A model generated the notes under the pieces. That model ran no database searches. It was not told where the DNA came from and was given only the letters and a program-made list of their open reading frames with translations. The translations under genes were made by a program, and so were the position numbers. Below are positions 17,678-30,003 of a DNA stretch of 64,000 nucleotides, in pieces (within the stretch, counting starts at the first letter, position 1; the number at the start of each line of letters is the position of its first letter). Source of the stretch: Mycolicibacterium litorale (lineage in GTDB: Bacteria > Actinomycetota > Actinomycetes > Mycobacteriales > Mycobacteriaceae); the NCBI RefSeq assembly GCF_010731695.1, contig NZ_AP022586.1:434001-498000 (forward strand), in the 5' to 3' direction.

Positions 17678-19123
17678 TCAGGGAAAGCGGGCCAGACACC
17701 GCTGTTCGTCGCCGAGCACCCCGACGCGGAACGCGTCGATCCGGGCGAAACCGGACGGCACCGAATCGCCGTTGACATCGCTGGCGGCCAGCCCGTTGGT
17801 GAGGATCCCCGACACCGCCTCGTCGAGGTCGCCCGCGGTCAGCGCGATGGTGTTGCCGTCGGGGGTCGTCACATCGCGGGTCAGCGCGGTGGTGGCCACG
17901 CCCGTGAGGCACGCGGTGCGCAGCGCGGCTTCGGCGGTGTCGAGCACCAGCCCCTGTTCGTGCTGCACGGCCTGCAGGTAGCGCGACATCAGCACCGAGT
18001 AGGCGGTGTTGTCGCCGGTCGCGGGGCCGTTGGTGTCGACGTCTTCCTGCGGGGCGCCCATCACCTGCAGTTCGGGCAGGTCGACGACGAGGGTGTTGGT
18101 GGCCGGACAGTATGAGACCGGTGGGCTGGGACGCGCATCCGGGCAGCTCTCGGCGGCCTCGGCGGTGAACTCCAGCGCCGGCGGCCGGGCCGGCCGGAAC
18201 GAGATGTTCAGCGCGTCGACGATGGCGCGCACGGACTCCTCGGCCACCGGCAGCTCCCCGGTCTGGTCCTCCGGCAGCAGTACCGGCAGATCGCCGCGGC
18301 GCTGCCCGATCTCGCGCAGGTCGATCGCCGCGCACGAGCCGGGCCCGTCGGTGAAGCCGAACTGGAAGGCCGATACGCGTTCGAACGCCGAACCGTGTTC
18401 GTCGATGCTTGCGAGGTCGTCGGCCTCGCTGAACAACGGGTCGCGGAACGCGATCACCGCCGACAGCACGCCGTTGAGTCCGTCGGCGGTGCTCAGCGTG
18501 AAGCGCGGCGACGAGCCCTCGGCCACCCAGCGCATGTAGGCCCCGGCGAAGCAGTCGGCCTGCTGTTCGGCGACGAGCACCGGGGTGCCCGGCTTGTTGA
18601 GCCGCGCCTGGTGTTCGATCGCGTGGCCGTACTCGTGGGCGAGCACCATCGCGACGCCCATGTCGCCGTTCGCGCCACGCAACGCGGGCAGCAGTTCGCC
18701 GCGGTCCCAGCCGATCGTGTTGTCGTCGAGGCAGAATCCCGCGTTGACCAGACCGATGGTGTCGGCGCCGCAGAACATCCCGTCGAAATCCGTGGAGTCC
18801 CAGGACACCAGCGCGTCGACCGGGGTGAACTCGGCGCCGTCGAACGTCTCCGGATAGGCCTGCGCCCAGAACTCCTCGATGTCGCTGACCGCGGCGGCGG
18901 CCAGCGCGTCGATGTCACCGCCGTCGGAGTCGGCGACCTCGCGGGTGGGATCCTGGGCGTCGGGGCGCAGACCCGTCGGCCCGTCGGTGGCGTCCATCCC
19001 GGCCACGCGGAACGGATCGTCGAACACCGAGACGGGACGGCCCTGCAACGTGGTCGTACACGCCGCGACCGCGAGGCCCGCCACCAGCAGCGCCGCCGCC
19101 CCGAACACCTGCCGTCGGCTCAT
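17678..19123 (-). CDS. Lipoprotein zinc metallopeptidase (LpqM-like)
   Basis: A 481-residue predicted lipoprotein. The signal peptide ends in a lipobox (LAVAAC) with the lipidated cysteine near residue 22. The zinc-binding helix is LAHEYGHAIEHQ near residue 163, followed by the third ligand region AEQQADCFAGAYMRW; this is the neutral zinc metallopeptidase pattern (HEYGH, AEQQAD). It should act outside the membrane. The M. smegmatis relative LpqM affects conjugal DNA transfer, but orthology is not certain here. A GGGAGG lies 7 nt before the ATG at 19123. It is 45 bp downstream of dinG on the same strand and may be co-transcribed. Confidence 0.83.
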   Translation of the reverse strand: MSRRQVFGAAALLVAGLAVAACTTTLQGRPVSVFDDPFRVAGMDATDGPTGLRPDAQDPTREVADSDGGDIDALAAAAVSDIEEFWAQAYPETFDGAEFTPVDALVSWDSTDFDGMFCGADTIGLVNAGFCLDDNTIGWDRGELLPALRGANGDMGVAMVLAHEYGHAIEHQARLNKPGTPVLVAEQQADCFAGAYMRWVAEGSSPRFTLSTADGLNGVLSAVIAFRDPLFSEADDLASIDEHGSAFERVSAFQFGFTDGPGSCAAIDLREIGQRRGDLPVLLPEDQTGELPVAEESVRAIVDALNISFRPARPPALEFTAEAAESCPDARPSPPVSYCPATNTLVVDLPELQVMGAPQEDVDTNGPATGDNTAYSVLMSRYLQAVQHEQGLVLDTAEAALRTACLTGVATTALTRDVTTPDGNTIALTAGDLDEAVSGILTNGLAASDVNGDSVPSGFARIDAFRVGVLGDEQRCLARFP

Positions 19124-19168
19124 GCTGGGCGCCTCCCGGGTCGAGAACTCGTCTGAACAATAGAGACG

Positions 19169-21163
19169 TCAGGCGCCCGCGCGGAGGCGTTCGAGGGAGG
19201 CGCGCACCCGCACCGGGTCGGTGGTGGCCCAGAACGGCGGCAGCGATGCGCGTAGATAACCGCCGTAGCGGGCGGTGGCCATCCGGGAATCCAGCACCGC
19301 CACCACGCCGCGGTCGTCGGTGCGGCGCAGCAACCGGCCGGCCCCCTGGGCGAGCAGCAGTGCGGCGTGCGAGGCCGCCACCGCCATGAACCCGTTGCCG
19401 CCGTGCGCGGTGACCGCTCGCTGCCTGGCGGTCAGCAGTGGGTCGTCGGGCCGCGGGAACGGGATGCGGTCGATGAGCACCAGCGACAGCGACGGGCCGG
19501 GCACGTCCACGCCCTGCCATAGCGACAGGGTGCCGAACAGCGAGGTCTGCGGGTCGTCGGCGAAGCGTTCCACCAGAGCCGACGTGGTGTCCTCGCCCTG
19601 GCACAGCACCGGGGTGTCCAGGCGCTCGCGCATCACCTCGGCGGCGGCCTTCGCCGCGCGCATCGACGAGAACAGGCCCAGCGTGCGCCCGCCCGCGGCG
19701 GTGATCAACGCCTCGATCTCGTTGAGCTGTTCGGCCGACCCGGTGCCGTCGCGGCCGGGCGGCGGCAGATGCGCGGCGACGTAGAGGATCCCCGACTTGG
19801 CGTGTTCGAACGGCGAGCCGACGTCGAGACCCTGCCATGTCGTCTCGGCCAGCCCCCACGCGCGGGCCATCGTGTCGAACGTGCCGCCGACGGTCAGCGT
19901 CGCCGAGGTCAGCACGGTGGTCGCGTGCTCGAACAGCCGGGTGCGCAGCAGGCCGGCCACCGACAGCGGCGCCACCCGCAGGATCGCGCTGACCGATCCG
20001 GAGTTGCCGCCCTCGTGGTCCAGCCACACCACGTCGTAGCGGTCGGGGATGGCGGGGACGAAGGAGTCGACGATGCGGGAGGCGGTGTCGCTGACCTCGG
20101 TCAGCGCGGTCACCGCCTCGGTGCGGGCGGCGGCGGCCTTCGGATCGGTCGGCGCGGTGTCGATCGCGAGGCGCGCCCGGTCGGCCGCATCGCGCAGCGC
20201 GGTCAGGTACGTGGCGAGTTCGTCGTCGAGCCGGTCGATGCGCCCGGGCGTTCCGTCGTGGATCGCCGACGACACGTTGGCGACCGCCGCCTCCAACCGC
20301 TCGGCGAGTTCGGCGTCCACCAGGCGCGCCGCCCTGCGGTGGGCGACGCCGAGGGAGGTCGCCGACAGTTCGCCGGTCGCGACCGAGGTCACCCGGTCGG
20401 CCAGCTCGTGGGCTTCGTCGACCACCACCGCGCTGTGTTCGGGCAGCACGGCCGCGTCGGACATCGCGTCGATCGCGAGCAGCGCGTGGTTGGTCACCAC
20501 GACGTCGACGTCGGCGGCCTTCCCGCGCGCCTTCTCGGCGAAGCAGTCCGTGCCGTACGGGCAGCGGGTGACGCCGATGCACTCCCGCGCCGACACGCTG
20601 ACCTGACGCCACGACCGGTCCGGGACGCCGGGCCGCAGCTCGTCGCGGTCGCCGGTCTCGGTGTCCGACGCCCACTTGGTCAGCCGCTGGACGTCGCGGC
20701 CGAGCGCGGTGGCGGCCACCGCGTCGAAGAGCTCCTCCTGCGGGCGGTCGTCCGGATCCGTCGTCCCCGTGGTGCCGTTGTGAATCTTGTTCAGGCACAG
20801 GTAATTTCCGCGGCCCTTCAACAGTGCGAACTGTGGCCGGCGGGGCAGCGCCCCGGTCAGCGCGTCCGCCAGGCGGGGCAGGTCGCGGTCGACGAGCTGA
20901 CGCTGCAGGGCGATCGTCGCCGTCGAGACCACCACCGGCTGCCCGGCCGACACCGCGTGGGCGATGGCGGGCACCAGGTAGGCCAGCGACTTGCCGGTGC
21001 CGGTGCCTGCCTGCACCGCCAGGTGCTGGCCGGTGTCGAATGCGCGTGCCACCGCGCGGGCCATCTCGACCTGTCCGGTGCGTTCGGCGCCTCCCACCGC
21101 CGCCACCGCCGCGGCCAGCAGATCGGTGACGCGTTCGGTGGCGTTCTCGGTGTCCGCGGCCAC
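19169..21163 (-). CDS. dinG: DinG-family ATP-dependent DNA helicase
   Basis: A 664-residue XPD/DinG superfamily 2 helicase. Walker A is [14 protein letters not shown] near residue 48. The four cysteines of a [4Fe-4S] domain are visible in [24 protein letters not shown], and the DEAH box is [11 protein letters not shown]. The C-terminal motif VI is [11 protein letters not shown]. Iron-sulfur DinG helicases unwind 5'-3' and resolve D-loops, R-loops and G-quadruplexes. The GTG at 21163 follows the pncB1 stop (21168-21166) by 2 nt, giving the usual mycobacterial length of 664. It corresponds to Rv1329c. Confidence 0.94.
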   Translation of the reverse strand: MAADTENATERVTDLLAAAVAAVGGAERTGQVEMARAVARAFDTGQHLAVQAGTGTGKSLAYLVPAIAHAVSAGQPVVVSTATIALQRQLVDRDLPRLADALTGALPRRPQFALLKGRGNYLCLNKIHNGTTGTTDPDDRPQEELFDAVAATALGRDVQRLTKWASDTETGDRDELRPGVPDRSWRQVSVSARECIGVTRCPYGTDCFAEKARGKAADVDVVVTNHALLAIDAMSDAAVLPEHSAVVVDEAHELADRVTSVATGELSATSLGVAHRRAARLVDAELAERLEAAVANVSSAIHDGTPGRIDRLDDELATYLTALRDAADRARLAIDTAPTDPKAAAARTEAVTALTEVSDTASRIVDSFVPAIPDRYDVVWLDHEGGNSGSVSAILRVAPLSVAGLLRTRLFEHATTVLTSATLTVGGTFDTMARAWGLAETTWQGLDVGSPFEHAKSGILYVAAHLPPPGRDGTGSAEQLNEIEALITAAGGRTLGLFSSMRAAKAAAEVMRERLDTPVLCQGEDTTSALVERFADDPQTSLFGTLSLWQGVDVPGPSLSLVLIDRIPFPRPDDPLLTARQRAVTAHGGNGFMAVAASHAALLLAQGAGRLLRRTDDRGVVAVLDSRMATARYGGYLRASLPPFWATTDPVRVRASLERLRAGA

Positions 21164-21165
21164 TG

Positions 21166-22476
21166 TCAGAGACGCCCGCGTCCGGAGGGGGCGATCATGC
21201 GGGTGGGGATCGCCGGTTCGCCGCGGGAGAGTTTGAGCCCGTCCCACGGCAGGCTGTGCAGTCCGGCGGTGACCCGCTCACGCGCCGCGTCGAGGCCGGG
21301 GTCGGCGACCGGTTCGCCGGCGCGCACCAGCGGCACCGTCACCGGGCGGAAGTCGTAGCCGTTGCCGTCGGCGGGCGGTGCGCCGTACGGGTGCACGATC
21401 TCCTCGACGATGGTCCCGGACGGTTTGACCAGCCGGCCGGCCTGTTTGCGTCCGCCGTGGGATTCCTTGTGGCTGCTGCGTTTCTCCACCGGCAGACCGT
21501 CGACCTCGACGAGTTTGTAGACCATGCCCGCGGTGGGCGCGCCCGAGCCGGTGACCAGCGACGTTCCGACCCCGTAGATATCGACCGGTTCGGCACGCAG
21601 TGCGGCGATCGCGAACTCGTCGAGGTCTCCGGAGACGACGATGCGGGTCCGGGTCGCGCCGAGCCCGTCGAGCTGGGCGCGCACCTGGCGCGCCAGCACC
21701 CCGAGGTCGCCGGAGTCGATCCGGACCGCGCCCAGCTCCGGACCGGCCACCGCGACGGCGTTGGCGACCCCGGCGGTGATGTCGTAGGTGTCCACGAGCA
21801 GCGTGGTGTCGGCGCCGAGGGCCTCGACCTGCGCGCGGAACGCGGCCACCTCGTCGGGCCCGTCCTGCGTGGTGTGCAGCAGCGTGAACGCGTGGGCGCT
21901 GGTGCCCAGCGCGGGGACGCCGTAGCGGCGTTGTGCCTCGAGGTTGGAGGTTCCGGCGAATCCGGCGAGGTAAGCCGCCCGCGCGGCGGCCACCGCGGCC
22001 TGCTCGTGGGTGCGCCGGGACCCCATCTCGATCAGCGGCCGTCCCTGCGCCGCACCGGCCATCCTGGCCGCGGCCGCGGCGATCGCGCTGTCGTGATTGA
22101 AGATCGACAGCGCCAGCGTTTCGAGCAGCACGCATTCGGCGAACGTGCCGTGCACCGACAGCACGGGGGAGCCGGGGAAGTACAGCTCGCCCTCGGGGTA
22201 GCCGTCGACATCACCGGCGAAGCGGTAGCCGGCGAGGTAGCGCAGCGTCTCGTCGTCGAGGAACTCGGCGACCACGGACAGCGCCACATCGTCGAAGGTG
22301 AACTGCCGCAACATCTCGACGAACCGAGCCGTACCCGCGACGACACCGTAGCGGCGGCCGTCGGGGAGCCGGCGGGCGAAGATCTCGAACGTCGCGCGGC
22401 GGTGCGCGGTCCCGTCCCGCAGCGCGGCCGCCAGCATCGTCAGCTCGTATTTGTCGGTCAGCAGCGCGGCTGTCAC
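21166..22476 (-). CDS. pncB1: Nicotinate phosphoribosyltransferase
   Basis: A 436-residue enzyme that couples nicotinic acid to PRPP, the entry step of the Preiss-Handler NAD salvage route. It shows [18 protein letters not shown] at the N-terminus, [13 protein letters not shown] (the regulatory/catalytic His), [23 protein letters not shown] and [10 protein letters not shown]. The GTG at 22476 was chosen because a TACGGT hexamer ends 7 nt upstream; longer frames upstream would run through the clpS promoter. It is followed by dinG with a 2-nt gap, forming pncB1-dinG and possibly including the peptidase gene. It is the Rv1330c orthologue by context. Confidence 0.93.
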   Translation of the reverse strand: MTAALLTDKYELTMLAAALRDGTAHRRATFEIFARRLPDGRRYGVVAGTARFVEMLRQFTFDDVALSVVAEFLDDETLRYLAGYRFAGDVDGYPEGELYFPGSPVLSVHGTFAECVLLETLALSIFNHDSAIAAAAARMAGAAQGRPLIEMGSRRTHEQAAVAAARAAYLAGFAGTSNLEAQRRYGVPALGTSAHAFTLLHTTQDGPDEVAAFRAQVEALGADTTLLVDTYDITAGVANAVAVAGPELGAVRIDSGDLGVLARQVRAQLDGLGATRTRIVVSGDLDEFAIAALRAEPVDIYGVGTSLVTGSGAPTAGMVYKLVEVDGLPVEKRSSHKESHGGRKQAGRLVKPSGTIVEEIVHPYGAPPADGNGYDFRPVTVPLVRAGEPVADPGLDAARERVTAGLHSLPWDGLKLSRGEPAIPTRMIAPSGRGRL

Positions 22477-22483
22477 AGCTGCC

Positions 22484-22518
22484 ACCGTAACGGGTGGGCC
22501 GGGCCGTCCCGGTATCCT
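22484..22518. promoter_or_regulatory. Compact divergent leaderless promoters of pncB1 and clpS
   Basis: On the minus strand TACGGT (22489-22484) precedes the pncB1 GTG by 7 nt. On the plus strand TATCCT (22513-22518) precedes the clpS ATG by 6 nt. Only about 48 bp separate the two start codons, so the -35 regions of the two promoters overlap. Confidence 0.65.
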
Positions 22519-22524
22519 GACGAC

Positions 22525-22836
22525 ATGGTTACACCGGCGAAAGCCCCGGGGACCCGCGAGCAGCGCGATGTGGCCACGGTGCCGCATCAGGACGAGGCCA
22601 CCGACTCACCCTGGGTGACCATCGTCTGGGACGACCCGGTGAACCTCATGACCTATGTGACCTACGTCCTGCAGAAGCTGTTCGGCTACAGCGAACCGCA
22701 TGCCACGAAGTTGATGCTCCAGGTGCACAACGAGGGCAAGGCCGTCGTGTCGGCGGGCAGCCGGGAGTCCATGGAGGTCGACGTGTCGAAGCTGCACGCC
22801 GCCGGGCTGTGGGCGACCATGCAGCAGGATCGCTGA
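22525..22836 (+). CDS. clpS: ClpS adaptor for ATP-dependent proteolysis
   Basis: A 103-residue ClpS. The variable N-terminal extension (about 30 residues) is followed by the conserved core [28 protein letters not shown], with the Asn-containing N-degron pocket region, then [17 protein letters not shown]. ClpS binds substrates with bulky N-terminal residues and delivers them to ClpC1. It is leaderless from TATCCT. A DUF2017 gene follows after 14 bp, as in M. tuberculosis Rv1331-Rv1332, an arrangement kept throughout actinobacteria. Confidence 0.95.
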   Translation: MVTPAKAPGTREQRDVATVPHQDEATDSPWVTIVWDDPVNLMTYVTYVLQKLFGYSEPHATKLMLQVHNEGKAVVSAGSRESMEVDVSKLHAAGLWATMQQDR

Positions 22837-22850
22837 CCGGGGCCGCTGGG

Positions 22851-23438
22851 GTGCGCAAATGGAAGCGTGTGCAGACCGCCGACGGTGCCAGGTTCCGGTC
22901 CGCGCTGGAGCCGCACGAGGCCGCGCTGCTGCAGAGCCTGGTGACGTCGGTGAAGGGCATGCTCGACGAACGTGAATCGTCCGCTCCGGCAGACGAACTG
23001 GAGGAGATCACCGGCATGAGGACCGGGCACTCCTCGCCGCCGCAGGATGCCACGATGAAGCGGCTGCTTCCGGACTTCTTCCGGTCGGCCACCGACCACC
23101 CGGCCGGCTCCGGGACGGCCGAGAGTCTCAACAGCGCATTGCGCAGCCTGCACGAACCGGAGATCCTGGCCGCGAAACGCGATGCGGCACAACGACTACT
23201 GGACACCGTGCCGGCCGGTGGCGGGCGCTTCGAGCTCACCGAGGACGATGCGCACGCGTGGGCCGCCGCGGTCAACGACGTCCGACTGGCGTTGGGCGCG
23301 ATGCTCGACATCGAGTCCACCGGGCCCGACGGAGTTCCCGCCGACCATCCGATGGCCGGCCATGTCGACGTCTACCAGTGGCTGACGGTGCTGCAGGAGT
23401 ACCTGGTGCTCAGCCTGGTCGGGAAGCCGCTCCGGTGA
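22851..23438 (+). CDS. DUF2017 family protein
   Basis: A 195-residue, all-helical-looking protein. It starts VRKWKRVQTADGARFRSAL, has the segment LEPHEAALLQSLVTSVKGML typical of DUF2017, and ends with VDVYQWLTVLQEYLVLSL. Function is unknown, but the fixed position directly after clpS suggests a link to N-end-rule proteolysis. The GTG at 22851 aligns with the Rv1332-type start. Its stop overlaps the GTG start of the next gene (GTGA at 23435-23438), implying translational coupling. Confidence 0.85.
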   Translation: MRKWKRVQTADGARFRSALEPHEAALLQSLVTSVKGMLDERESSAPADELEEITGMRTGHSSPPQDATMKRLLPDFFRSATDHPAGSGTAESLNSALRSLHEPEILAAKRDAAQRLLDTVPAGGGRFELTEDDAHAWAAAVNDVRLALGAMLDIESTGPDGVPADHPMAGHVDVYQWLTVLQEYLVLSLVGKPLR

Positions 23439-24472
23439 ACGCCGGGTCGATCACCGACGTCGCCGGGATCCGTGTCGGCCACCACGACCGCCTCGACGAC
23501 GACGCCGAACTGGGCAGCGGGTGGGCCACCGGCACCACCGTGGTGCTGACCCCGCCCGGCACCGTCGGCGCCGTCGACGGCCGGGGCGGCGCCCCCGGCA
23601 CCCGCGAAACCGATCTGCTCGATCCGAGCAACTCGGTGCGCCACGTCGACGCCGTCGTGCTCACCGGCGGCAGCGCCTACGGACTGGCCGCCGCCGATGG
23701 GGTGATGACCTGGCTCGAACAGCGGGGGCGCGGCGTCGCGATGGACGGCGGGGTGGTGCCGATCGTGCCCGCCGCGGTGATCTTCGACCTGCCGGTCGGC
23801 GGCTGGGCGTGCCGGCCGACCGCGGACTTCGGCTACGCCGCCGCCGAGAGCGCCGGCGTCGAGGTCGCCGTCGGGACGGTCGGCGCCGGGGTCGGAGCGC
23901 GGGCGGGGGCGCTCAAGGGCGGCGTCGGGACGGCCTCGACGGTCCTGGATTGCGGGGCGACGGTCGGTGCGCTGGTGGTGGTGAACGCCGCGGGTGAGGC
24001 GTTCGACACGGCCACCGGACTGCCGTGGATGACCGAGTACCAGCACGAGTTCGGGCTCGTCACGCCGCCGGCCGACCAGATCGCGGCCTACGCGGACCGC
24101 CACCGGGAGCTCGGCCCACTCAACACCACGATCGCCGTGGTCGCCACCGATGCCGCGTTGAGCCCGGCCGGCTGTCGCCGGGTGGCCGTCGCCGCCCACG
24201 ACGGACTGGCCCGCACGCTGCGGCCGTGTCACACCCCGCTCGACGGCGATACGGTGTTCGCACTGGCCACCGGTGCGGTCGAGGTGCCGCCGGACCCCAC
24301 CACACCGGCCTCGATGTCCCCAGAGGTGCCGCTGCTGACCATGGTCGGCGCGGCCGCGGCGGACTGTCTGGCCCGCGCGGTGATGGTCGGGGTGCTGGCC
24401 GCCGAACAGGCGGCCGGAATACCGACGTATCGGGACCTGTTGCCCGGAGCAGTGCAACAGGACATGCCGTGA
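23435..24472 (+). CDS. P1-family N-terminal nucleophile peptidase (DmpA-like)
   Basis: A 345-residue protein of the L-aminopeptidase/D-esterase family, equivalent to Rv1333. It begins with the family signature ITDVAGIRVGHH, then GGAPGTRETDLL, VVLTGGSAYGLAAADGVM and the autocleavage region PLNTTIAVVATDAALS. Family members self-cleave to expose an N-terminal nucleophile; here a Thr after Asn replaces the Gly-Ser site of DmpA, as in other mycobacterial members. The natural substrate is unknown. It is coupled to the DUF2017 gene upstream and precedes mec by 10 bp, so it may be in the cysteine-synthesis operon. Confidence 0.87.
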   Translation: MNAGSITDVAGIRVGHHDRLDDDAELGSGWATGTTVVLTPPGTVGAVDGRGGAPGTRETDLLDPSNSVRHVDAVVLTGGSAYGLAAADGVMTWLEQRGRGVAMDGGVVPIVPAAVIFDLPVGGWACRPTADFGYAAAESAGVEVAVGTVGAGVGARAGALKGGVGTASTVLDCGATVGALVVVNAAGEAFDTATGLPWMTEYQHEFGLVTPPADQIAAYADRHRELGPLNTTIAVVATDAALSPAGCRRVAVAAHDGLARTLRPCHTPLDGDTVFALATGAVEVPPDPTTPASMSPEVPLLTMVGAAAADCLARAVMVGVLAAEQAAGIPTYRDLLPGAVQQDMP

Positions 24473-24482
24473 GGAGGGCTGC

Positions 24483-26848
<2,366 letters not shown>

Positions 26849-26852
<4 letters not shown>

Positions 26853-27691
26853 CGGAGCCGGCGGACCCCCGGCTGGCGCCGGTCGGGATCTTCGACTCCG
26901 GCGTCGGCGGGCTCACCGTGGCGCGGGCCGTCATCGACCAACTGCCGGACGAGGACATCGTCTACGTCGGCGACACCGGCAACGGGCCGTACGGACCGCT
27001 GTCCATCCCGCAGGTCCGCGCCCACGCGCTCGCGATCGGCGACGATCTCGTGGATCGCGGGGTCAAGGCACTGGTGATCGCCTGTAACACCGCGTCCGCG
27101 GCGTGTCTGCGCGACGCCCGCGAGCGCTACGCCCCGGTGCCCGTCGTGGAGGTGATCCTGCCCGCAGTGCGCCGCGCCGTCGCGACCACCCGCAACGGCC
27201 GCATCGGGGTGATCGGGACCGCGGCGACCATCGCGTCGGGCGCCTACCAGGACGCGTTCGCCGCCGCCCGGGACATCGAGGTGATCGGCGTGGCCTGCCC
27301 GCGGTTCGTCGACTTCGTCGAGCGCGGCGTCACCAGCGGCCGCCAGGTTCTCGGACTCGCGGAGGGGTATCTCGAACCGCTGCAGCGCGCCGACGTCGAC
27401 ACCCTGGTGCTCGGGTGCACGCACTACCCGATGCTCTCGGGTCTCATCCAGCTGGCGATGGGCGATCACGTCACGCTGGTGTCCAGTGCCGAGGAGACCG
27501 CCAAGGACCTGCTGCGGGTGCTCACCGAACTCGACCTGCTGGCACCGCACCCGGACGGTCCGAACCCCGCACCGGCCACCCGGGTGTTCGAATCCACCGG
27601 GGACCCAGAGGCTTTCACCGCGTTGGCGGCCCGCTTCCTCGGACCCGGTCTGAATGGGGTCCGGCCGGTTCAGCGCCGCGTCGACGCGTAG
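26849..27691 (+). CDS. murI: Glutamate racemase
   Basis: A 280-residue cofactor-independent racemase providing D-glutamate for peptidoglycan. The two catalytic cysteines are C79 ([11 protein letters not shown]) and C190 ([10 protein letters not shown]), and the substrate loops [15 protein letters not shown] and [14 protein letters not shown] are complete. In mycobacteria MurI has also been reported to inhibit DNA gyrase. The GTG start overlaps the rhomboid stop. An 81-bp gap with a leaderless-like promoter separates it from the phosphodiesterase gene. Confidence 0.96.
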
Positions 27692-27772
27692 CGGCTGCCG
27701 CGGCCGCGACGGGGCACGGCAAACCGGCCATGTTTTCGTCAACCGGGGAATGGGCATGGCAAGCTAGTGGGC

Positions 27773-28540
27773 GTGCGAATCACCGTACTCGGTTGCTCCG
27801 GCAGTGTTGTCGGGCCTGATTCGCCGGCGTCCGGGTACCTCGTGACCGCGCCCGACACCCCGCCGCTGGTCCTCGATTTCGGTGGGGGCGTGCTCGGTGC
27901 GCTGCAGCGGCACGCCGACCCCAACGCGGTGCACGTGCTGCTGAGCCACCTGCACGCCGACCACTGCCTGGACCTGCCCGGGCTGTTCGTCTGGCGGCGC
28001 TACCACCCGACCCCCGCCACCGACCGCGGCGTGCTCTACGGCCCGGCCAACACGTGGGCCCGGTTGGGTGCCGCGTCGTCGCCCGAGGGCGGGGAGATCG
28101 ACGACATCTCCGACATCTTCGAGGTCCGGCACTGGTCGGACAATCAGGCGGTGCAGATCGGCTCGCTGTCGGTGCTGCCCAGGCTGGTGTGCCATCCGAC
28201 CGAGTCCTACGGCATGCGGCTGACCGATCCGTCCGGCGCCACCTTCGTCTACAGCGGCGACACCGGGTTCTGCGATCCGCTCATCGAACTCGCGCGCGGC
28301 GCCGACGTGTTCCTGTGCGAGGCGTCGTGGACGCATTCGCCGGACCGGCCGCCCAAACTGCACCTGTCGGGAACCGAGGCCGGCCGGGTGGCGGCGCTGG
28401 CCGGGGTCGGGGAACTGCTGCTCACCCACATCCCGCCGTGGACCTCGCGTGAGGACGTGATCAGCGAGGCGAAGGCGGAGTTCGACGGTCCGGTGCACGC
28501 GGTCGTGTGCAACGAATCGTTCGACGTCACCCGGCGCTGA
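27773..28540 (+). CDS. MBL-fold cAMP phosphodiesterase (Rv1339-like)
   Basis: A 255-residue metallo-beta-lactamase-fold protein. Zinc ligands are visible in LLSHLHADHCLDLPG, then CHPTESYGMRL, VYSGDTGFCDPL and LTHIPPWTS. The M. tuberculosis homologue Rv1339 is an atypical class II phosphodiesterase that lowers cAMP and affects drug tolerance. Here it could oppose the membrane cyclase at 2978-4594. The GTG at 27773 was chosen over 27767 because CAAGCT, close to the leaderless -10 consensus, ends 7 nt before it and because family members begin VRITVLGCSGS. Confidence 0.9.
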   Translation: MRITVLGCSGSVVGPDSPASGYLVTAPDTPPLVLDFGGGVLGALQRHADPNAVHVLLSHLHADHCLDLPGLFVWRRYHPTPATDRGVLYGPANTWARLGAASSPEGGEIDDISDIFEVRHWSDNQAVQIGSLSVLPRLVCHPTESYGMRLTDPSGATFVYSGDTGFCDPLIELARGADVFLCEASWTHSPDRPPKLHLSGTEAGRVAALAGVGELLLTHIPPWTSREDVISEAKAEFDGPVHAVVCNESFDVTRR

Positions 28541-28553
28541 TCGGGCCACCGGT

Positions 28554-28559
28554 TAGGGT
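28554..28559 (+). promoter_or_regulatory. TAGGGT -10 hexamer, leaderless promoter of rph
   Basis: TAGGGT ends 6 nt before the GTG at 28566 and lies in the 25-bp gap after the phosphodiesterase stop, so rph has its own start point in addition to any read-through. Confidence 0.6.
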
Positions 28560-28565
28560 TGGCGC

Positions 28566-29348
28566 GTGTCCAGACGAGAAGACGGCCGGCTTGACGACGA
28601 GTTGCGTCCGGTGCGCATCACGCGCGGTTTCACCTCGCACCCGGCCGGTTCGGTCCTGGTCGAGTTCGGCGAGACGCGGGTGATGTGCACGGCCAGCGTC
28701 ACCGAAGGGGTGCCGCGCTGGCGTAAGGGTTCGGGGCAGGGCTGGCTCACCGCCGAGTACGCGATGCTGCCCGCCGCGACCCACGACCGCTCCGACCGCG
28801 AATCGGTCAAGGGCCGCGTCGGTGGCCGCACCCAGGAGATCAGCCGGCTCATCGGCCGGTCGCTGCGCGCCTGCATCGATCTGAATGCGTTGGGGGAGAA
28901 CACGATCGCGGTCGACTGCGATGTGCTCCAGGCCGACGGCGGCACCCGTACCGCGGCGATCACCGGCGCCTACGTCGCACTGGCCGATGCGGTCACCTAC
29001 CTCGCCGCGGCCGGGAAGCTGTCCGATCCGCGGCCGCTGTCGTGTGCGATCGCGGCGGTCAGCGTGGGCGTCGTCGACGGCCGGGTGCGCGTGGATCTGC
29101 CGTACACCGAGGATTCGCGCGCCGAGGTCGACATGAACGTCGTCGCCACCGACACCGGCACGCTGGTGGAGATCCAGGGCACCGGCGAGGGGGCGACGTT
29201 CCCGCGCTCGACGCTCGACAAGCTGCTCGACCTCGCGATGGCGTCGTGCGAGCAGTTGTTCGTCGTCCAGCGCGAAGCCCTCGACGCGCCGTACCCCGGT
29301 GTGCTGCCGGAGCCGACGTCGCCGCCGAAGAAGGCGTTCGGAAGCTGA
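28566..29348 (+). CDS. rph: Ribonuclease PH
   Basis: A 260-residue phosphorolytic exoribonuclease that trims tRNA 3' ends. Typical blocks are [34 protein letters not shown] and the phosphate-binding [15 protein letters not shown]. The [10 protein letters not shown] segment carries a catalytic Asp. The start is a leaderless GTG with [16 protein letters not shown], and the length equals Rv1340 (rphA). It is followed by rdgB after 2 bp, an arrangement widespread in bacteria. Confidence 0.96.
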   Translation: MSRREDGRLDDELRPVRITRGFTSHPAGSVLVEFGETRVMCTASVTEGVPRWRKGSGQGWLTAEYAMLPAATHDRSDRESVKGRVGGRTQEISRLIGRSLRACIDLNALGENTIAVDCDVLQADGGTRTAAITGAYVALADAVTYLAAAGKLSDPRPLSCAIAAVSVGVVDGRVRVDLPYTEDSRAEVDMNVVATDTGTLVEIQGTGEGATFPRSTLDKLLDLAMASCEQLFVVQREALDAPYPGVLPEPTSPPKKAFGS

Positions 29349-29350
29349 CG

Positions 29351-29968
29351 GTGTTGGTCGACGTGCTGGTGGCCACGCGTAACCGCAAGAAGCTGGCCGA
29401 ACTGCACCGGGTGCTCGACGCCGCCGGAGTGTCGGGGCTCAACCTGCTGTCACTCGACGACGTCGCCCCCTTCGACGAGGCGCCGGAGACCGGGGCCACG
29501 TTCGAGGACAACGCACTGGCGAAGGCGCGCGACGCCTACCGCGCGACCGGTGTCGCGACCGTCGCCGACGATTCGGGGCTCGAGGTCGACGCGCTCAACG
29601 GCATGCCCGGGGTGCTGTCGGCCCGCTGGGCGGGTTTCGCCGGTGAGGCCGCCGAAAAGGACGGCGCGAACACCGCGCTGCTGCTCGCACAGCTTCGCGA
29701 CGTGCCCGACGAGCGCCGCGGCGCGGGCTTCGTCTCCGCGTGCGCGTTGGTCGACGGCGCACAGGAGGTCGTGGTGCGTGGCGTGTGGCGGGGCTCGATC
29801 GTCCGGGCGCCGCGCGGCGACGGCGGGTTCGGCTACGACCCGGTCTTCCTGCCCGACGACTCCGAGCGCACCGCCGCCGAGTTGAGCCCGGCCGAGAAGG
29901 ACGCCGTCTCGCACCGCGGGCGGGCGCTCGCGCAGCTGGTCCCGACGCTGCGCGCGCTCGGCGGCTGA
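29351..29968 (+). CDS. rdgB: XTP/dITP diphosphatase (non-canonical purine NTP pyrophosphatase)
   Basis: A 205-residue Ham1/RdgB protein that removes dITP and XTP from the nucleotide pool. The signature LVATRNRKKLAELHRVL at the N-terminus is followed by TFEDNALAKARDA, ADDSGLEVDALNGMPGVLSARWAG and GFGYDPVFLPDD near the end, and SHRGRALAQL at the C-terminus. The GTG at 29351 starts 2 bp after the rph stop. Equivalent to Rv1341. Confidence 0.95.
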   Translation: MLVDVLVATRNRKKLAELHRVLDAAGVSGLNLLSLDDVAPFDEAPETGATFEDNALAKARDAYRATGVATVADDSGLEVDALNGMPGVLSARWAGFAGEAAEKDGANTALLLAQLRDVPDERRGAGFVSACALVDGAQEVVVRGVWRGSIVRAPRGDGGFGYDPVFLPDDSERTAAELSPAEKDAVSHRGRALAQLVPTLRALGG

Positions 29969-29986
29969 CGTCACACCGCGCAGGTT

Positions 29987-30003
29987 TTAGATAGACAAAC
30001 TAA
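29987..30003. promoter_or_regulatory. Imperfect palindrome at the start of the MFS-MarR fusion gene, candidate autoregulatory operator
   Basis: The 17-bp sequence ttagatagacaaactaa has arms TTAGATAG and CAAACTAA that match at six of eight positions around a central A. Its last base is the first base of the ATG at 30003. Size and position suit a MarR-type dimer, and the encoded protein itself ends in a MarR-like domain. The match is modest, so this is an inference. Confidence 0.45.
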
